A stretch of 64,000 bases of DNA from Longispora fulva (GCF_015751905.1 NZ_JADOUF010000001.1:5518001-5582000); one strand, 5' to 3'. Counted from the stretch's first letter, positions 1 through 9,516 are shown. Made by a program: numbers and translations. The notes: generated from the sequence alone by a model not told the origin.

Positions 1-1056
1 AACGTCAACGTCGGTCACCTTGGTGGTGTTGATGTTGATGTAGTTGTCGTACGGCGTCCGACCGGACAGAACCCGCTTGGTCAGCTCCGGGTCGGCGGCG
101 ACGGTGGCGATGTTCTCCTGCGCGACGTTGGAGGTCATGGTCGCGGTCGCGTCCTCACCCTGGCTCGCGATCAGACGCTGGGTCTGGGTCGCGCGGTTCG
201 GGGTGAAGTCAGCCTTGATGGTGTCCACGTACTGGTGACGGATCGGGTCCGTCTTCGGGTCCCAGTTCGGGTTCCGCTCAAGGATGAGGTAGTTGTCGAT
301 CTTGTATTCCTTGCGCTTGTACGGGCCCGAGGAGATCCACTCGGTCTCGTACTTGTCCTTCGTGTCCTTCGCGGCCGGGACCGGGGTGGTGGTCGGGAAG
401 ACCGCCAGCTCCGGGAACTCCGGGTGCGGGTCCTTCATCGTGAAGATGATGGTCTTGTCGTCCGGGGTGGTGATACCCGGGACGTCGCCGTCACCCTTCT
501 CGTCCGGGCCCTTGTACTTGCGGTCCGGGTCCAGAGCGTTCTGGATGTACTGCGGACCCTGCTCGCCGTACTTGCCCATCGCGCGGGCGACGCCGTGCTT
601 GATGTCCGCGGACTTGATCGGGCTGCCGTCCTCGTACTTGAGGCCGTCGCGCAGGGTGTACTTCCAGGTCTTACCACCGTCGGTGGTCTCACCGGCGTTG
701 ACCGCGAGGTCACCGACGACCTTGAGGGTGCCGCCCTCCTCCGTCGGCTCGATGTAACCGGTGAGCGTCCGGTGGAACAGGTTCGTGCTGAAGCTCAGCG
801 CGTCCCCGACGTATTCCTGACCCGGGTCGAGGTGCTCGAAGTTGCCGTCCGCCAGCCACAGGACCTGGCCACCCTTGCGGGCGTCCTTGACCTCCGGCGC
901 GGGCACCGGGGTGGTGCCCTTGTAGTCGATCGAGATCGACTGCTTCTGGTCCTTGGCGGCTTCCTCGCCCTTGCCATTTCCAGTCTTGCTGCAACCAGCG
1001 GCGGCGAGGCCGATGGCGAGGGCGCTGATGGTCAGCACCCGTACGCGGTGTCGCAC
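1..1056 (-). CDS. Peptide/nickel-type ABC transporter substrate-binding lipoprotein (C-terminus cut by window edge)
   Basis: Extracellular solute-binding protein, family 5 (DppA/OppA-like), which captures peptides or similar ligands outside the cell and delivers them to the permeases. Translation starts at a GTG at 1056, 6 bases after a GAGAGGAGA-type ribosome binding site. A short basic N-terminus and hydrophobic stretch end in the lipobox LAAAGC, so a lipid-anchored protein is predicted. The mature part has the family's early pattern (GGQVLWLADGNFEHLDPG, then the DGLKYEDGSPIKSADIKHG region that in family 5 leads into the conserved VxxS/D motif). 352 codons are visible of an expected 520-600. 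It lies 84 bases downstream of the permease at 1141-2181 and is probably co-transcribed. The exact ligand cannot be told. Confidence 0.88.
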   Translation of the reverse strand, partial: MRHRVRVLTISALAIGLAAAGCSKTGNGKGEEAAKDQKQSISIDYKGTTPVPAPEVKDARKGGQVLWLADGNFEHLDPGQEYVGDALSFSTNLFHRTLTGYIEPTEEGGTLKVVGDLAVNAGETTDGGKTWKYTLRDGLKYEDGSPIKSADIKHGVARAMGKYGEQGPQYIQNALDPDRKYKGPDEKGDGDVPGITTPDDKTIIFTMKDPHPEFPELAVFPTTTPVPAAKDTKDKYETEWISSGPYKRKEYKIDNYLILERNPNWDPKTDPIRHQYVDTIKADFTPNRATQTQRLIASQGEDATATMTSNVAQENIATVAADPELTKRVLSGRTPYDNYININTTKVTDVDV

Positions 1057-1140
1057 GGTATCTCCTCTCTCAGGCCCGACACTCAGGGCTCGCCCGGAAG
1101 GGCCAGTCCAGGTGTGGGACGTCTGTGGGTGGTGCAGCCG

Positions 1141-2181
1141 CTACTTCGTCGACTTGGGGTCGAGCGCGTCGCGGAGTGCGTCGCCGAACAAGTTGAAGGC
1201 GAGCACCAGGATGAAGATCGAAATACCCGGGATGAGCATGTACATCGGCTGCTCGCGGTACCAGGCGACGCTGTCGTTGATCATGCGGCCCCAGTCCGGG
1301 GTCGGCTCCACTACGCCGATGCCCAGGAAGGAGAGCGCCGCCTCACCGGTCACGGTCGCGGGCACCGACAGGGAGAACGTCACCAGGATCGGGGCCCACA
1401 GGTTCGGGAGGAGCTGGCGGAACAGGATGTGGTTGACGCCGGCACCGGCCGCGCGGGCCGCCTCGACGTACTCACGCTCGCGGAGCGAGAGGACCTGGCC
1501 CCGGACGAGTCGCGCGGTGCCCATCCAGCCGAACACCGAGAAGATCACGATGATCGTCCAGATCCGGCTGGTCTCGGAGACCTCGCCCTTCTCGTCCGCC
1601 AGCCAGGTGTTGACGATCGGGATGGCGGCGAAGGCGAAGATCAGGAACGGGAACGCCAGCATGTAGTCGGTGAACCAGTTCAGGAAGGAGTCGATCCAGC
1701 CGCCGACGTACGCGGCGACGATGCCGATCACGACGCCGATGACCAGGGAGATCACGGTCGCCGACAGCGAGATGAGCAGCGAGGTGCGCGCGCCGTAGAC
1801 CAGCTGCATGAACATGTCCCGGCCGGTGCCCGGCTGCACACCGAGGATGTGCATGTGGTTCGACGCATTGTCCGAGCTGAACGTGATGCCGCCGAGGTAG
1901 CCCAGCGGGAGGCTGTCCTCGTTGAGCAGGTGGGAGTTGTTCGTCGTCGGGCCGTACCCGTAGATCAGCTCCACGAGCGGGGCCAGCATCGACACGACGA
2001 AGAACACCAGGACGATGCCCAGCGAGAAGACACCGACCCTGTCGCGCCTGAGTCGCAGCCAGGCCAACTGGCCCGGGGAACGGCCGATGATCGCGGCCTT
2101 CTTCTCCGCGGGCTTGTCCGCCACCAGGGTCGCGCCGGACTCGGGGGCCTGCCCCGTGCCGGTCGACGTCGTATCGCTCAT
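1141..2181 (-). CDS. Oligopeptide/dipeptide ABC transporter permease (DppC/OppC type)
   Basis: Inner-membrane permease of a peptide-type ABC importer, 346 residues. After a soluble N-terminus comes the OppC_N region (RSPGQLAWLRLRRDRVG, then a first membrane helix around 50-72). The binding-protein-dependent transport domain follows, with about five more helices, and the cytoplasmic EAA loop is clear near residues 250-275 (EYVEAARAAGAGVNHILFRQ followed by LLPN), which docks on the ATPase. The ATG at 2181 follows GGAGGAGG at good spacing. The extracellular loop between helices 1 and 2 is long (about 75-120), as is usual for OppC-type partners. The partner OppB-type permease and the ATPases are not in the window; they should lie beyond position 1 or elsewhere. 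Confidence 0.93.
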   Translation of the reverse strand: MSDTTSTGTGQAPESGATLVADKPAEKKAAIIGRSPGQLAWLRLRRDRVGVFSLGIVLVFFVVSMLAPLVELIYGYGPTTNNSHLLNEDSLPLGYLGGITFSSDNASNHMHILGVQPGTGRDMFMQLVYGARTSLLISLSATVISLVIGVVIGIVAAYVGGWIDSFLNWFTDYMLAFPFLIFAFAAIPIVNTWLADEKGEVSETSRIWTIIVIFSVFGWMGTARLVRGQVLSLREREYVEAARAAGAGVNHILFRQLLPNLWAPILVTFSLSVPATVTGEAALSFLGIGVVEPTPDWGRMINDSVAWYREQPMYMLIPGISIFILVLAFNLFGDALRDALDPKSTK

Positions 2182-2621
2182 GAACGTGCCTCCTCCAAGC
2201 GGGTGGGCCCGTCTCGCCCTCCCACGTCGGAAAAGTAGCGGGCGTCACGGACTTCGTGGACGCCGCGCGGCATCGTTCCGATAACAGCTCGGTCACGCGG
2301 GCCCAAATACCCGGTTGATTGGACCGGTTTTACCCGCGAAAGGCAATTATAGGAGCTTTGAAAGAATAGTGGTGTACTGGTGGTTTGTCCTGATTTTGCG
2401 TCACCATCAGTAGTGTTCGCTGTGCGAGGGGTAGCGCAATGCGCTCACGTTGAATCACGAGCTGGCTAGTCGCCACCCCGCCCCGTCGGCTCGCCCCCGC
2501 GTCACCACTTTCTGACAGGAGACTTTGCCGAACTGGAGGGCCCCGCGCAAGGCAATACGGGTACCTGACGGGCTCCCGACCGTGCAACGCTGGTCACAAC
2601 GTCCATGCAGGAGGTTCACAT
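2182..2621. promoter_or_regulatory. Divergent intergenic region between the peptide importer and tldD, with a minus-strand -10 candidate
   Basis: This 440-base gene-free stretch separates two divergent operons. On the minus strand a perfect TATAAT (2346-2351) lies in an unusually AT-rich patch (2330-2400), about 165 bases before the permease start. It is the best -10 candidate for the importer; I see no strong -35. On the plus strand the tldD start is preceded by AGGAGG (2611-2616). No coding sequence is supported; the ORF at 2330-2587 has no recognisable protein features. Confidence 0.4.
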
Positions 2622-4058
2622 ATGGCACTATTCGACGTCGCCACCGCGGCAGTCGAGGCCGCTCTGGCCGCCGGCGCGCGGTACGCCGACGCGCGGGTCA
2701 TGAGTCGGCGTTACGAATCCATGTCCGCACGGAACGGGGAGATCGAGGATCTGACCCAGCAGGCGGACGCCGGGATCGGCGTCCGCGCCCTCGTCGGCTC
2801 GTCCTGGGGCTTCCAGGCCGTGCCCGACCTGACCGAGAAGGCCGCGCGGGAGGCGGGGAGCGCCGCGACCGCCATCGCGAAGGCCAGCGGCCTGGTCGCC
2901 GGCCCGGCGCTCGACCTCGTCCCGACCGAGACCCGCCAGGACGCCTGGACCGGGCCGTGCCAGGTCGACCCGTTCGCCGTTCCGATGTCAGTGAAGGGTG
3001 ACCTGCTCGTCTCGGTCACCCAGACGATGCGGGACCACGGGGCGGACCAGGCCGAGGCGCTCTACCAGCTCTGGGAGCAGCGGTCCTGGTTCGTGTCCAG
3101 CGCAGGGCACCGCATCGAGCAGAAGATCGTGAAGTCCGGGGGCGGGATCAGCGCGACGGCGAACGGGGAGTTCGAGACCCAGCGCCGGTCGTACCCGTGC
3201 TACCGGGGGCAGTACGGCACGGCCGGTTGGGAGCTGGTCGAACAGCTCGACCTGCCGGCGCACGCCGCGCGGGTCGCCGCCGAGGCGCGCGAGCTGCTCA
3301 CGGCGCCGGAGTGCCCGTCGACCACCACGGACCTGATCCTGGGTGGCGAGCAGCTGGCCCTGCAGATCCACGAGTCCGTCGGGCACGCCATCGAGCTGGA
3401 CCGGATCCTCGGCTGGGAGGCTGCGTTCGCCGGCACCTCGTGGCTGGAGCTCGACAAGCTCGGCAGCCTGCGGTACGGCTCGGAGCTGATGAACATCACG
3501 ATCGACCCGACGATCCCCGGCGCGCTGGGTTCGTTCGGCTACGACGACGAGGGCACCCCCGCGGTCGCCCGCGACGCGGTGCGCGACGGGATCTGGGTCG
3601 GCGTGCTCGCCGGCCGGGACTCCGCCGCCGTCGCCGGGCTGGACTACGGCGGCAGCGTCCGGTCCGAGGGCTGGTCCCGGCTGCCCATGGTGCGGATGAC
3701 CAACGTGGGGCTCGAACCCGGGCCGCACACACTGGCGGAGATCATCGCGGCCACGGACGACGGCGTGATGATGGAGACCAACCGGTCGTGGTCGATCGAC
3801 GACAAGCGGCTCAACTTCCAGTTCGGCACGGAGATCGGCTGGGAGGTCAAGAACGGGGCGCTGGGCAGGATGCTGCGCAACCCCACGTACACGGGAATCG
3901 GTCCGCTGTTCTGGCGGTCGATGGACATGCTGTCCTCGGAGTCGGTGCCCTGGGGCACCCCGAACTGCGGCAAGGGGCAGCCGGGCCAGACCGGCCACAC
4001 CGGGCACCCCGCCGCGCCGGCCCGCTTCAAGGGAGTACGAGTAGGAGTGCGCTCATGA
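2622..4058 (+). CDS. tldD: TldD-family metalloprotease subunit
   Basis: TldD/PmbA-family peptidase, 478 residues, the putative catalytic partner of TldE. In E. coli the TldD/TldE heterodimer is a zinc protease that trims unfolded peptides and microcin or CcdA precursors. The zinc motif HExxxH is present in HESVGHAIELD at about residues 247-257, followed by the family's conserved GSxGYDDEGTPA region (about 305) and a C-terminal cysteine-containing stretch (about 445). The ATG at 2622 follows AGGAGG with 8-base spacing. The stop overlaps the ATG of the next gene by four bases (ATGA), so the two are translationally coupled. Native substrates in actinobacteria are unknown to me. Confidence 0.95.
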   Translation: MALFDVATAAVEAALAAGARYADARVMSRRYESMSARNGEIEDLTQQADAGIGVRALVGSSWGFQAVPDLTEKAAREAGSAATAIAKASGLVAGPALDLVPTETRQDAWTGPCQVDPFAVPMSVKGDLLVSVTQTMRDHGADQAEALYQLWEQRSWFVSSAGHRIEQKIVKSGGGISATANGEFETQRRSYPCYRGQYGTAGWELVEQLDLPAHAARVAAEARELLTAPECPSTTTDLILGGEQLALQIHESVGHAIELDRILGWEAAFAGTSWLELDKLGSLRYGSELMNITIDPTIPGALGSFGYDDEGTPAVARDAVRDGIWVGVLAGRDSAAVAGLDYGGSVRSEGWSRLPMVRMTNVGLEPGPHTLAEIIAATDDGVMMETNRSWSIDDKRLNFQFGTEIGWEVKNGALGRMLRNPTYTGIGPLFWRSMDMLSSESVPWGTPNCGKGQPGQTGHTGHPAAPARFKGVRVGVRS

Positions 4059-5416
4059 CGAACCTCCTTGTCGAGCAGGTGCTCGACCTGGTCGGGGGCC
4101 GCGCGGAGGCCGACGTGCACGTCGACGACGCCGTCTTGTCCCTGACCCGGTTCGCGAACTCGTTCATCCACCAGAACGTCTCCGACCGGGCCGTCACCGT
4201 GCGGCTCCGGCTGCACCTGGACGGCCGGACCGCCGGCGGCACCACCACGATCACCGACCCGGCGGCGCTCGCCGAGTTCGTGGAGCGGACCATCGCCGCG
4301 GCCAAGCTGTGCCCGCCGGACCCGACGTGGCCGGGGCTCACCCCGCCGACCGCGCCGACCGGCACCGGCAACTACGACCGGGCCACGGCGGAAGCCGACC
4401 CGGCGAGCCGGGCCGGGGCGGTCCGGGCGTTCGTGGACGCGGCCGGCGGCCTGTCCACCGCCGGGTACTGCCGGACCACCGCCAGCACGGTCACGTACGG
4501 CAACACCGCCGGCCACGTGCTGACCGGGGCCATCTCCTCGGCGGCCATGGACGGCATCGCCCGGGCGCCGGGCTCCGACGGGGTCGCCCGGTGGAGCGGC
4601 GTCTCCCTCGACGGCCTCGACGGTGGCCGGCTCGGTGCGGTCGCCGCGGCCAAGGCCCGCGCCGGCGTGGACCCGGTCGAACTCCCGCCGGGCCGGTACG
4701 AGGTCGTGCTGGAGCGCGGCGCGGTACAGGACCTGCTGTTGTTCCTGTCCACGTACGCGTTCAACGGCAAGGCCGTGGCGGAGGGCCGGTCGTGCCTGCG
4801 CACCGGCGAGGCACAGTTCGATCCGGCGCTGACGCTGCTCGAGGACCCGGTCGGGCCGCTGTCGGTGGGCACGCCGTTCGACCTGGACGGGACGCCGCGC
4901 GACACCCGGTGGCTGATCCGGGAGGGCGTCTCCCAGGGTCCGCTGCACGACCGGCGCACGGCGGCGGCGGCCGGCGCGGCGAGTACCGGCAGCGCCGTCA
5001 CGGACAGCGAGCGCTGGGGCCCGCGCCCCTCGCACCTGTCCCTGGCGACCGGAGCCACCCCCGAGGTGCGCTCGGACGGCCCGGTGTCGGACGACTCGGT
5101 CGGCGGCCTGATCGGCGGGGTGAGCAGGGGTCTGCTGGTCACTGACTTCTGGTACACCCGGGTGCTCGACCCGCGCAGCCTGGTCGTCACGGGCCTGACC
5201 CGCAACGGCGTCTGGCTGATCGAGGACGGCGTGATCACCCGTCCGGTGCGCAACCTCCGGTTCACCCAGTCCTACCCGGAGGCCCTGGCCCCCGGTGCCG
5301 TGCTGGGGATCGGATCGGTCGCCGAGTCCACGCCGGTCAGTTGGTCGTTGGAGTCGGTGACCGCGCCGGGACTGCGCCTCGGGTCCTGGAACTTCACCGG
5401 CGGCGCGTCCGGGTAA
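4055..5416 (+). CDS. tldE: TldE/PmbA-family metalloprotease partner subunit
   Basis: TldE (PmbA) homologue, 453 residues, expected to form the heterodimer with the product at 2622-4058. It lacks the HExxxH zinc motif, as TldE subunits do. It keeps the TldD/PmbA fold pattern: an N-terminal alpha/beta part (1-110), the region ending STVTYGNTAGHV, and the C-terminal barrel with GGLIGGVSRGLLVTDFWYTR near 350-370. The ATG at 4055 overlaps the tldD stop and has its own GTAGGAG site inside the tldD 3' end. A low-complexity Ala/Thr/Ser loop (about 300-320) is an insertion relative to typical members. The gene is followed by a short gap and then the sdh operon. Confidence 0.93.
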   Translation: MTNLLVEQVLDLVGGRAEADVHVDDAVLSLTRFANSFIHQNVSDRAVTVRLRLHLDGRTAGGTTTITDPAALAEFVERTIAAAKLCPPDPTWPGLTPPTAPTGTGNYDRATAEADPASRAGAVRAFVDAAGGLSTAGYCRTTASTVTYGNTAGHVLTGAISSAAMDGIARAPGSDGVARWSGVSLDGLDGGRLGAVAAAKARAGVDPVELPPGRYEVVLERGAVQDLLLFLSTYAFNGKAVAEGRSCLRTGEAQFDPALTLLEDPVGPLSVGTPFDLDGTPRDTRWLIREGVSQGPLHDRRTAAAAGAASTGSAVTDSERWGPRPSHLSLATGATPEVRSDGPVSDDSVGGLIGGVSRGLLVTDFWYTRVLDPRSLVVTGLTRNGVWLIEDGVITRPVRNLRFTQSYPEALAPGAVLGIGSVAESTPVSWSLESVTAPGLRLGSWNFTGGASG

Positions 5417-5543
5417 CCGCTCCCAGCGGCCACGGCGTAACGTGTGCGGGCGCGGGCGACGTGTTGATGATCACTGGGTGATGATCGACACGCCGCCCGA
5501 TCCGAAACACGCCGGAAGCGCTGAATCTCAGGGAGCGCAGGGA

Positions 5544-6344
5544 ATGACGACTACGGCAACGACGCCGCCGCGGCCACGGGCCGCCATCGCGGCCAAGACG
5601 TTGCGGACAGACCGCTGGTGGCTGGCGCCACTGTTGACCGTCCTCGGACTCGTCGCGTGGGTCACCTACGCCACGGTCCGGGTGTTCCAGCAGGACAACT
5701 ACTGGGTGGACAAGTACCACTACCTCACCCCGTTCTACTCGCCGTGCGTGTCGCACGGGTGCGTCAAGGCGTCCTCGGAGTTCGGACAGTTCCTGCCGGA
5801 CCACCCGCTGCTGCCGTACGCGGCGCTCACCCTGCCGTTCCTGCTCCTCTTCCGGCTGACGTGCTACTACTACCGGAAGGCGTACTACCGCAGCTTCTGG
5901 CTGTCGCCGCCAGCCTGCGCGGTGCCGGACGGGCACAAGAACTACAAGGGCGAGACCAAGTTCCCGCTGCTGGGCCAGAACCTGCACCGGTACTTCTTCT
6001 ACGCCGCCGTCGCGATCTCCCTCATCAACACCTGGGACGCCGTCGTCGCGATGCACTCGCCGGACGGTTTCGGTTTCGGCCTCGGCAACGTGGTGCTCTG
6101 GGTCAACGTGATCGCGCTGTGGGCCTACACCGCCTCATGCCACTCCTGCCGGCACATCATGGGCGGCCGGCTCAAGCACTTCTCCAAGCACCCGGTGCGC
6201 TACCGCGCCTGGTCCTTCGTGTCCAAGCTGAACACCCGGCACATGGGCCTGGCCTGGACGACCCTGGCCACGCTGGCGCTCACCGACTTCTACGTGATGG
6301 CCGTCGCCGCCAAGTGGATCACCGACTTCAGGTTCGTGGGATAA
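5544..6344 (+). CDS. sdhC: Succinate dehydrogenase membrane anchor subunit (actinobacterial Sdh1 type)
   Basis: Membrane subunit of succinate:menaquinone oxidoreductase, 266 residues from the ATG at 5544 (GGGAGCGCAGGG just upstream). Five hydrophobic segments are visible (about 35-57, 92-112, 155-175, 190-215, 240-260). The extracellular-side loop has HYLTPFYSPCVSHGC and helix 4-5 has TASCHSCRHIMGGRLKHF, typical of the single-anchor Sdh1-type enzymes of actinobacteria (Rv0249c-like, from memory), not the two-anchor SdhC/SdhD form. Upstream in-frame starts at 5442 and 5481 exist, but they add a hydrophilic tail not expected in the family. Its TAA is directly followed by the ATG of sdhA, so it is the first gene of a tightly packed sdhCAB operon. 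Confidence 0.93.
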   Translation: MTTTATTPPRPRAAIAAKTLRTDRWWLAPLLTVLGLVAWVTYATVRVFQQDNYWVDKYHYLTPFYSPCVSHGCVKASSEFGQFLPDHPLLPYAALTLPFLLLFRLTCYYYRKAYYRSFWLSPPACAVPDGHKNYKGETKFPLLGQNLHRYFFYAAVAISLINTWDAVVAMHSPDGFGFGLGNVVLWVNVIALWAYTASCHSCRHIMGGRLKHFSKHPVRYRAWSFVSKLNTRHMGLAWTTLATLALTDFYVMAVAAKWITDFRFVG

Positions 6345-8225
6345 ATGACCAACATTGAGAAGTACCAATATGACGTGGTCGTGATCGGCGCCGGCGGCGC
6401 GGGTCTGCGCGCGGCCATCGAGGCGCGACTGGCCGGCAAGAAGACGGCGATCATCTCGAAGTCGCTGTTCGGCAAGGCGCACACCGTCATGGCCGAGGGA
6501 GGCGCGGCTGCCTCGATGGGCAACGTGAACTCCAAGGACAACTGGATGGTGCACTTCCGGGACACCATGCGGGGCGGGAAGTTCCTGAACCACTACCGGA
6601 TGGCCGAGCTGCACGCCAAGGAGGCTCCGGCCCGGATCTGGGAACTGGAGACCTACGGCGCGCTGTTCGACCGCACCCCGGACGGCAAGATCTCGCAGCG
6701 CAACTTCGGCGGGCACGAGTACCCGCGGCTCGCGCACGTCGGCGACCGCACCGGCCTGGAGATGATCCGCACCCTGCAGCAGAAGATCGTGTCCCTGCAG
6801 CAGGAGGACTTCGCCGCGACGGGTGACTACGACTCGCACATCCGGGTGTTCCACGAGACCACGATCACCGAGCTGCTGCTGACCGACGGAAAGATCTCGG
6901 GCGCTTTCGGGTACGTCCGCGAGTCCGGCGAGTTCCTGCTCTTCGAGACGCCGGCGGTCATCCTGGCCACCGGCGGGATCGGCCGGTCCTACAAGGTCAC
7001 GTCGAACTCGTGGGAGTACACCGGCGACGGGCACGCGCTCGCGCTGCGGGCCGGCGGCACCCTGGTCAACATGGAGTTCCTCCAGTTCCACCCGACCGGC
7101 ATGGTCTGGCCGCCGTCGGTCAAGGGCATCCTGGTCACCGAGTCGGTGCGCGGTGACGGCGGGATCCTGAAGAACTCCGAGGGCAAGCGGTTCATGTTCG
7201 ACTACGTCCCGGACGTCTTCCGCAAGCAGTACGCGGAGACGCCCGAGGAGGCGGACCGCTGGTACAAGGACCCGGACAACAACCGGCGGCCCCCGGAGCT
7301 GCTGCCCCGCGACGAGGTGGCCCGGGCGATCAACTCCGAGGTCAAGGCCGGGCGCGGCACGAAGGCCGGCGGCGTGTACCTGGACATCGCCAGCCGACTG
7401 CCCGCCGAGGAGATCCGCAAGCGGCTGCCCTCGATGTACCACCAGTTCAAGGAGCTGGCGGACGTCGACATCACGGCCGAGCCGATGGAGGTCGGCCCGA
7501 CCTGCCACTACGTAATGGGTGGCGTCGAGGTCGACCCCGACTCCGCGCAGGCCCGCGTTCCCGGCCTGTTCGCGGCCGGCGAGGTGTCCGGCGGCATGCA
7601 CGGCTCCAACCGGCTCGGCGGCAACTCGCTGTCCGACCTGCTGGTGTTCGGCAAGCGGGCCGGCGAGCACGCCGCGGCGCACGCCACGGCCCACGGCCCC
7701 GCCACGGTCGCGCAGGCCGATGTGGACGCCGCCGTCGCGCACGCCCTGTCGCCGTTCGGCAACGACGGGGAGAACCCCTACGCCCTCCAGCACGAGCTGC
7801 AGGAGGTCATGGGCGACCTGGTCGGCATCATCCGCACCGCCGCGGAGCTGGAGTCGGCGATCGAGCGGCTCGCCGTGATCCGGGAGAAGGTCGGGCGGGT
7901 CAAGGCGACCGGCGGCCGGCGGTACAACCCGGGCTGGCACCTGGCCCTCGACCTGCGCAACATGCTGGTGGTCTCCGAGTGCACGGCCCGCGCGGCCCTC
8001 GAACGCACCGAGAGCCGGGGCGGGCACACCCGCGAGGACTTCGGGAAGATGGACGCCAACTGGCGCAAGGTCAACCTGATCTGCTCGCTCGACGGCGACA
8101 AGGTCGCCCTCAACCCGCAGCCGCTGCCGCCGATGCCGCACGAGCTGCTGAGCCTGTTCGACACGTCCGAGCTGAAGAAGTACATGACCGCCGAGGAACT
8201 GGAGGGGCTCACCGATGGCAACTAA
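6345..8225 (+). CDS. sdhA: Succinate dehydrogenase/fumarate reductase flavoprotein subunit
   Basis: Catalytic FAD subunit, 626 residues, that oxidises succinate to fumarate in the TCA cycle and feeds electrons to SdhB. The N-terminal dinucleotide-binding motif is VVIGAGGAGLRAAIEA (about 10-25). The AHTVMAEGGAAAS segment (about 44-56) holds the histidine that carries covalent FAD. The substrate-site motifs LQFHPTGM (about 246) and the HYVMGGVEVD/GSNRLGGNSLSDLLVFGKR block (about 385-445) are intact. The ATG comes immediately after the sdhC stop, and the 3' end overlaps sdhB by 11 bases. The size matches the long actinobacterial and bacteroidete-type SdhA (about 640). Confidence 0.97.
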   Translation: MTNIEKYQYDVVVIGAGGAGLRAAIEARLAGKKTAIISKSLFGKAHTVMAEGGAAASMGNVNSKDNWMVHFRDTMRGGKFLNHYRMAELHAKEAPARIWELETYGALFDRTPDGKISQRNFGGHEYPRLAHVGDRTGLEMIRTLQQKIVSLQQEDFAATGDYDSHIRVFHETTITELLLTDGKISGAFGYVRESGEFLLFETPAVILATGGIGRSYKVTSNSWEYTGDGHALALRAGGTLVNMEFLQFHPTGMVWPPSVKGILVTESVRGDGGILKNSEGKRFMFDYVPDVFRKQYAETPEEADRWYKDPDNNRRPPELLPRDEVARAINSEVKAGRGTKAGGVYLDIASRLPAEEIRKRLPSMYHQFKELADVDITAEPMEVGPTCHYVMGGVEVDPDSAQARVPGLFAAGEVSGGMHGSNRLGGNSLSDLLVFGKRAGEHAAAHATAHGPATVAQADVDAAVAHALSPFGNDGENPYALQHELQEVMGDLVGIIRTAAELESAIERLAVIREKVGRVKATGGRRYNPGWHLALDLRNMLVVSECTARAALERTESRGGHTREDFGKMDANWRKVNLICSLDGDKVALNPQPLPPMPHELLSLFDTSELKKYMTAEELEGLTDGN

Positions 8226-8979
8226 GCGCCAGTTCCGGGTGTGGCGTGGCGACGACACCGGCGGTCAGCTGGAGGACTTCGAGATCGAGGTCAAGGAGGG
8301 TGAGGTCGTCCTCGACATCATCCACCGCCTCCAGGCCACCGAGGCCCCCGACCTCGCCTGCCGGTGGAACTGCAAGGCCGGCAAGTGCGGCTCGTGCTCC
8401 ATGGAGATCAACGGCTTGCCCCGCCTGGGCTGCATGACCCGGATGTCCACCTTCACCGAGGAGGAGACGGTCACGATCACGCCGCTGCGCACCTTCCCGG
8501 TGATCCGCGACCTCGTGACCGACGTGTCCTTCAACTACGAGAAGGCCCGCGAGACCCCGGCGTTCGCGCCGCCGGTCGGGGTGGCACCGGGTGACTACCG
8601 GATGCAGCAGATCGACGTGGAACGCTCCCAGGAGTTCCGCAAGTGCATCGAGTGCTTCCTGTGCCAGAACACCTGCCACGTGGTCCGCGACCACGAGGAC
8701 AACAAGGAGGCCTTCTCCGGCCCCCGGTACTTCATCCGCGCCGCCGAGCTGGACATGCACCCGCTCGACGCGCGCACCGACCGCAAGGACTACGCGGTCG
8801 AGGAGCAGGGCCTCGGGATGTGCAACATCACGAAGTGCTGCACCGAGGTGTGCCCCGAGCACATCAAGATCACGGACAACGCGATCATTCCGATGAAGGA
8901 ACGCGCCGTGGACCGCAAGTACGACCCGCTGGTGTGGCTGGGTTCGAAGATCTTCCGCAGGTCTGAGGCCAACAGCTAG
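8215..8979 (+). CDS. sdhB: Succinate dehydrogenase iron-sulfur subunit
   Basis: Electron-transfer subunit of succinate dehydrogenase, 254 residues, passing electrons from FAD to menaquinone. The [2Fe-2S] ligands lie in CRWNCKAGKCGSC (about 46-58) with a downstream Cys in RLGCMTR. Two cysteine clusters for the [4Fe-4S]/[3Fe-4S] centres are seen at CIECFLCQNTC (about 144-154) and CNITKCCTEVCPEHIK (about 203-218). The ATG at 8215 overlaps the end of sdhA by 11 bases. A strong hairpin follows 12 bases after the stop, so this is probably the last gene of the operon. Confidence 0.97.
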   Translation: MATKRQFRVWRGDDTGGQLEDFEIEVKEGEVVLDIIHRLQATEAPDLACRWNCKAGKCGSCSMEINGLPRLGCMTRMSTFTEEETVTITPLRTFPVIRDLVTDVSFNYEKARETPAFAPPVGVAPGDYRMQQIDVERSQEFRKCIECFLCQNTCHVVRDHEDNKEAFSGPRYFIRAAELDMHPLDARTDRKDYAVEEQGLGMCNITKCCTEVCPEHIKITDNAIIPMKERAVDRKYDPLVWLGSKIFRRSEANS

Positions 8980-8991
8980 CACCGCACTGTC

Positions 8992-9026
8992 GACGGCCCT
9001 GCCTCCCCAGTGGAGGTGGGGCCGTC
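8992..9026 (+). terminator. Hairpin after sdhB
   Basis: GACGGCCC (8992-8999) pairs with GGGCCGTC (9019-9026), and an inner CCTCC/GGAGG stem (9002-9006 with 9012-9016) extends it, so the stem is long and GC-rich. It begins 12 bases after the sdhB stop. It has no U-tract, which is common for actinobacterial terminators. Confidence 0.6.
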
Positions 9027-9516
9027 GGCGTCCGGGCTCCTCTGATCGGGCGGCGCAGGGAACCGACGCGGAGCCGCTCGCGGTCGGGTGGGATGGGCGA
9101 CAGCCACCTGCCGAGGCACCTCGCGGTCAGGCCGGCCGGCGTTCGCCAGGGGGTCGGGGTGGGCCGCCGTGCCGTTCGGCGAGGGGTCGCCGATGGAACC
9201 CGGGTCGGACCCCTCCGTAATCGGATGATGCGTTTGATCTGTGGCCTCGACCCGGCGCGTCACCCGGCGGCCGGACCGTCGCTACTCCCTGTGAGGTCTG
9301 ACGGCCACCCCGGGCTCCCGTGTCACCGCACCGGGGAGGCTCGGCGCGGCCATCGGTGATGGGCATCGGCGGCACCAGGATGCGCCGGTCGCACCCTCTG
9401 AGCCCGCGCGCGGAACCAGGGCGCGGATGACCTCGCCGGACGGCGAGCGACGTGCGGGGCTGCCCGGAGCCCGACGGACAAGGGCACGCCAGCGGTGGCG
9501 CTACGGTCACGGACGG
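9027..9516. other. Gene-free stretch between sdhB and the NUDIX gene
   Basis: About 490 bases of GC-rich sequence. The open frames here (for example 9127-9510 minus and 9093-9359 plus) are rich in Arg, Pro and Gly with no predicted secondary-structure pattern, no ribosome binding site and no family resemblance. I support no gene. The region may be a decayed coding sequence or plain spacer between the convergent sdh operon and NUDIX gene. Confidence 0.5.

Noticed and set aside
235-2238. 667-residue plus-strand ORF across the importer genes
   Set aside because: Arg/Val/Asp-rich shadow of two clear minus-strand genes; no family features.
3700-3730. tRNA-like T-loop sequence CTCGAACCCG in tldD
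   Set aside because: It is inside the conserved tldD coding frame, and no acceptor or anticodon stem can be formed around it.
3197-5416. Long plus-strand frame joining the end of tldD to tldE
   Set aside because: tldD has its own intact frame and stop, and tldE starts at 4055 with a good site. The upstream part of this frame is a shadow.
9127-9510. 127-residue minus-strand ORF after sdhB
   Set aside because: Composition like random GC-rich DNA, no ribosome binding site, no recognisable fold pattern.
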